From Candidatus Nitrosopumilus sp. (lineage in GTDB: Archaea; Thermoproteota; Nitrososphaeria; Nitrososphaerales; Nitrosopumilaceae), in assembly GCA_029861085.1 (NCBI GenBank), contig JAOUAE010000026.1:1-13324 (forward strand): a stretch of 13,324 bases of DNA, written 5' to 3'. A program made the position numbers and the translations under genes. The notes below the pieces were generated by a model that saw only the letters and a program-made list of their open reading frames with translations, ran no database searches and was not told where the DNA came from. Shown piece by piece: positions 12,167 through 13,324 of the stretch (position 1 is its first letter; each line of letters opens with the position of its first letter).

Positions 12167-12385
12167 TTATTTTTTAACAAGCATCTTTTTAGAAATTTTC
12201 AAGGAAAACCCCATTGCAATAAAATGAACAACTGCACCTACAATTACAGCATAAATCAAGTTATCTAAAACAATCCAAATAAGAAGAAATGTAATAATTG
12301 ATGGAACAGTGATAATAGTGGCAATCATGGTTCCTCGTAATGCAATTTCACGTATTGAGAGTTTAGGTTGTTTATTATCAGTCAC
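12167..12385 (-). CDS. Small two-helix membrane protein (72 aa)
   Basis: A 72-residue protein with a polar basic N-terminus (MTDNKQPKLSIREIALRG), two membrane helices (about 19-40, MIATIITVPSIITFLLIWIV; about 42-62, NLIYAVIVGAVVHFIAMGFS) joined by a very short turn, and a Lys-rich end (KISKKMLVKK). Both ends are positively charged, so both face the cytoplasm, making a hairpin. The start is GTG at 12385; a minus-strand TATA-like box (12414-12407) sits about 26 nt upstream, which supports it. The family was not recognised. It stands apart, 45 nt downstream-facing from the TrmB-like operon and on the same strand, with its own promoter. Confidence 0.7.
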   Translation of the reverse strand: MTDNKQPKLSIREIALRGTMIATIITVPSIITFLLIWIVLDNLIYAVIVGAVVHFIAMGFSLKISKKMLVKK

Positions 12386-12406
12386 ATTTAAAATTTCAAA
12401 AATGGT

Positions 12407-12414
12407 AATAAAAA
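12407..12414 (-). promoter_or_regulatory. TATA-like box of the two-helix membrane protein gene
   Basis: TTTTATTA on the minus strand is centred about 26 nt before the GTG at 12385, consistent with a leaderless start at that GTG. The rest of the 12415-12571 stretch shows no gene. Confidence 0.4.
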
Positions 12415-12571
12415 CTGAATATATTTTATCAAGTATTTAATTTAGTTGAATTCCCAATTAAAATCCAAAATTAAGAAACATTCAAGCGGGAAAAATAGTT
12501 TCAGAAATAATGAAAATCATAGTCTAAATTTAATTTAATTGATTCTTAAGTAAGAAGATTAGCAGAGAAAT

Positions 12572-12700
12572 ATGTCAGAAGAAAGAAAAATGTACCCTAT
12601 GAAATGTTCCGATTGTGGAACAGATTCAGAAGTACCTTTTGAACCAGAAGCAGGCAGACCGGTATATTGTAAAGAATGTTTATCAAAACATCGTAAGTAA
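12572..12700 (+). CDS. CxxC-x17-CxxC zinc-binding micro-protein (42 aa)
   Basis: From ATG 12572 to TAA 12700 the frame encodes 42 residues with Cys12-x2-Cys15 and, exactly 17 residues later, Cys33-x2-Cys36. The intervening SEVPFEPEAGRPVYC matches the known CxxC-x17-CxxC domain (C-x2-C-G, then V-P-F, then R-P-V-Y-C), a zinc ribbon found in small archaeal and bacterial proteins of unclear role, sometimes as a nucleic-acid-binding appendix. The tail is basic (SKHRK). It has no close partner: the membrane-protein gene is divergent about 190 nt upstream and the Hsp20-like gene begins about 100 nt downstream. Confidence 0.8.
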   Translation: MSEERKMYPMKCSDCGTDSEVPFEPEAGRPVYCKECLSKHRK

Positions 12701-12796
12701 TAGTCCATAGTTTAATTAGTTTTGAACTTAATTATTTTACCGATATACAAAACCCATATTTTGTTTAATTATGAAGTACTAAATTGCCATAGATAC

Positions 12797-12803
12797 TTTA
12801 TAT
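12797..12803 (+). promoter_or_regulatory. TATA box of the membrane-anchored Hsp20-like gene
   Basis: TTTATAT is centred about 27 nt before the TTG at 12828, which makes that TTG a candidate leaderless start. The TTG codons at 12804 and 12819 lie too near the box to be transcribed. Confidence 0.4.
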
Positions 12804-12827
12804 TTGGTAGACCCCAAATTGTACTGT

Positions 12828-13286
12828 TTGGCAAGTTACAAAGGAACATATTCAAATAATCAATCAATAAATTTTGTAATACCTATCATTATAATTTTAT
12901 TTTTAGGAATTATCTATATTATGACACAGAGAGCAGATTCAGGTTTTGTGAGTTTTATACTAATAGGTGCAGCAGCACTTACAATGTTTTATTGGGTTAG
13001 AGTTCTAAAGAAAATGACAAAAGATCAAAAACCGTCATACACTCAGGCAAGAGAACAGGAAACAAAAAACTGGGTTTATGATCTAATTAAAGATAAAGAA
13101 GAATTTGTTTTTGTGGCGGAAGTACCTGGCCCTGAAGATAAAATTGCAGTCAGACTTGTAGATGGAATTTTATACATACGTGGAACGTCTGGATTTTCAA
13201 AAGAAATCCCCATAAAAGATGCAAACGCAATGCAAATATTTGATTTCAAATATAGAAACGGTGTATTAACACTAAGAATAAAGTAA
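12828..13286 (+). CDS. Membrane-anchored Hsp20 / alpha-crystallin-like protein
   Basis: From TTG 12828 the protein has 152 residues (160 from TTG 12804). Numbering from 12804: two membrane helices, about 23-39 (FVIPIIIILFLGIIYI) and 48-65 (FVSFILIGAAALTMFYWV), then a polar linker (RVLKKMTKDQKPSYTQAREQ) and at 100-160 a domain with the alpha-crystallin pattern. That pattern is a first strand FVFVAEVPGPEDKIAVRL, then DGILYIRG, a basic-hydrophobic strand with EIPI, and the closing Y-R-N-G-V-L-T-L-R-I, matching the family's N-G-V-L-x-(I/V/L)-x-(I/V). Small heat-shock proteins hold unfolding proteins in oligomers; here the domain would be tethered to the inner membrane face. No ATG exists before the first helix, so a non-ATG start is required. 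The terminal I-x-I tail used for oligomer assembly is absent or reduced to L-R-I. It is convergent with a possible minus-strand gene. Confidence 0.72.
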   Translation: MASYKGTYSNNQSINFVIPIIIILFLGIIYIMTQRADSGFVSFILIGAAALTMFYWVRVLKKMTKDQKPSYTQAREQETKNWVYDLIKDKEEFVFVAEVPGPEDKIAVRLVDGILYIRGTSGFSKEIPIKDANAMQIFDFKYRNGVLTLRIK

Positions 13287-13324
13287 CTAGAGGCTTTTTG
13301 CCAATTCTAATTTTTGTGGCAAGC
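13287..13324 (-). CDS. Possible C-terminal end of a minus-strand gene (partial)
   Basis: A minus-strand frame runs from the window edge to TAG (13289-13287) and encodes only LPQKLELAKSL. Its stop abuts the stop of the Hsp20-like gene, which suits two convergent genes in a compact genome. Eleven codons cannot prove a gene. The same DNA can pair as a 6-bp stem (TTGCCA with TGGCAA), so it might instead be a terminator hairpin. Confidence 0.2.
   Translation of the reverse strand, partial: LPQKLELAKSL

Overview
The window looks like a piece of an ammonia-oxidising Thaumarchaeota (Nitrososphaerota) genome of the Nitrosopumilus/Nitrosarchaeum type. The basis is strong A+T richness, compact mixed-strand genes, repeated TATA-like boxes about 26 nt upstream of start codons (leaderless archaeal transcription), an HTH_45-type winged helix, a TrmB-type HTH, CxxC micro-proteins and a phasin-like gene beside an alpha/beta hydrolase. 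The lineage is inferred from gene style; no rRNA or ribosomal protein gene is present to fix it.

Left block (1-4281), ordinary genome content. It holds the C-terminal part of an OLD-type protein with a Toprim nuclease domain (open at the window edge), a 714-residue secreted protein of tandem Ig-like domains, and a two-gene purine-salvage operon. In that operon methylthioadenosine phosphorylase frees adenine from methylthioadenosine, and adenine phosphoribosyltransferase turns it into AMP; the genes overlap by one base.

Middle block (4304-about 9100), accessory. A tyrosine recombinase sits 22 nt after the phosphorylase gene. Beyond it lie gene-poor DNA and small orphan genes on both strands: a 34-residue zinc-knuckle micro-protein, a possible small membrane protein, a coiled-coil protein bracketed by 54-bp direct repeats, a Fic-domain protein whose catalytic His is Gln, a convergent ribbon-helix-helix-like micro-protein, an aromatic-rich micro-protein whose 3' end is duplicated as a decayed fragment 0.8 kb away, and three further unrecognised genes. 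This looks like an eroding integrated element or a hotspot of small insertions.

Right block (9302-13324), ordinary genome content. A phasin-like gene and a winged-helix regulator diverge from a compact control region with four TGGTAA-type half-sites spaced exactly 10 bp apart between the two TATA boxes; an alpha/beta hydrolase follows the regulator. The layout resembles the bacterial PhaR/PhaP polyhydroxyalkanoate granule circuit, built from archaeal parts. Then come a three-gene minus-strand operon (TrmB-like HTH, Cys-rich protein, 94-residue protein), a two-helix membrane protein, a CxxC-x17-CxxC micro-protein and a membrane-anchored Hsp20-like protein.

No tRNA, rRNA, CRISPR array or insertion-sequence transposase was recognised.
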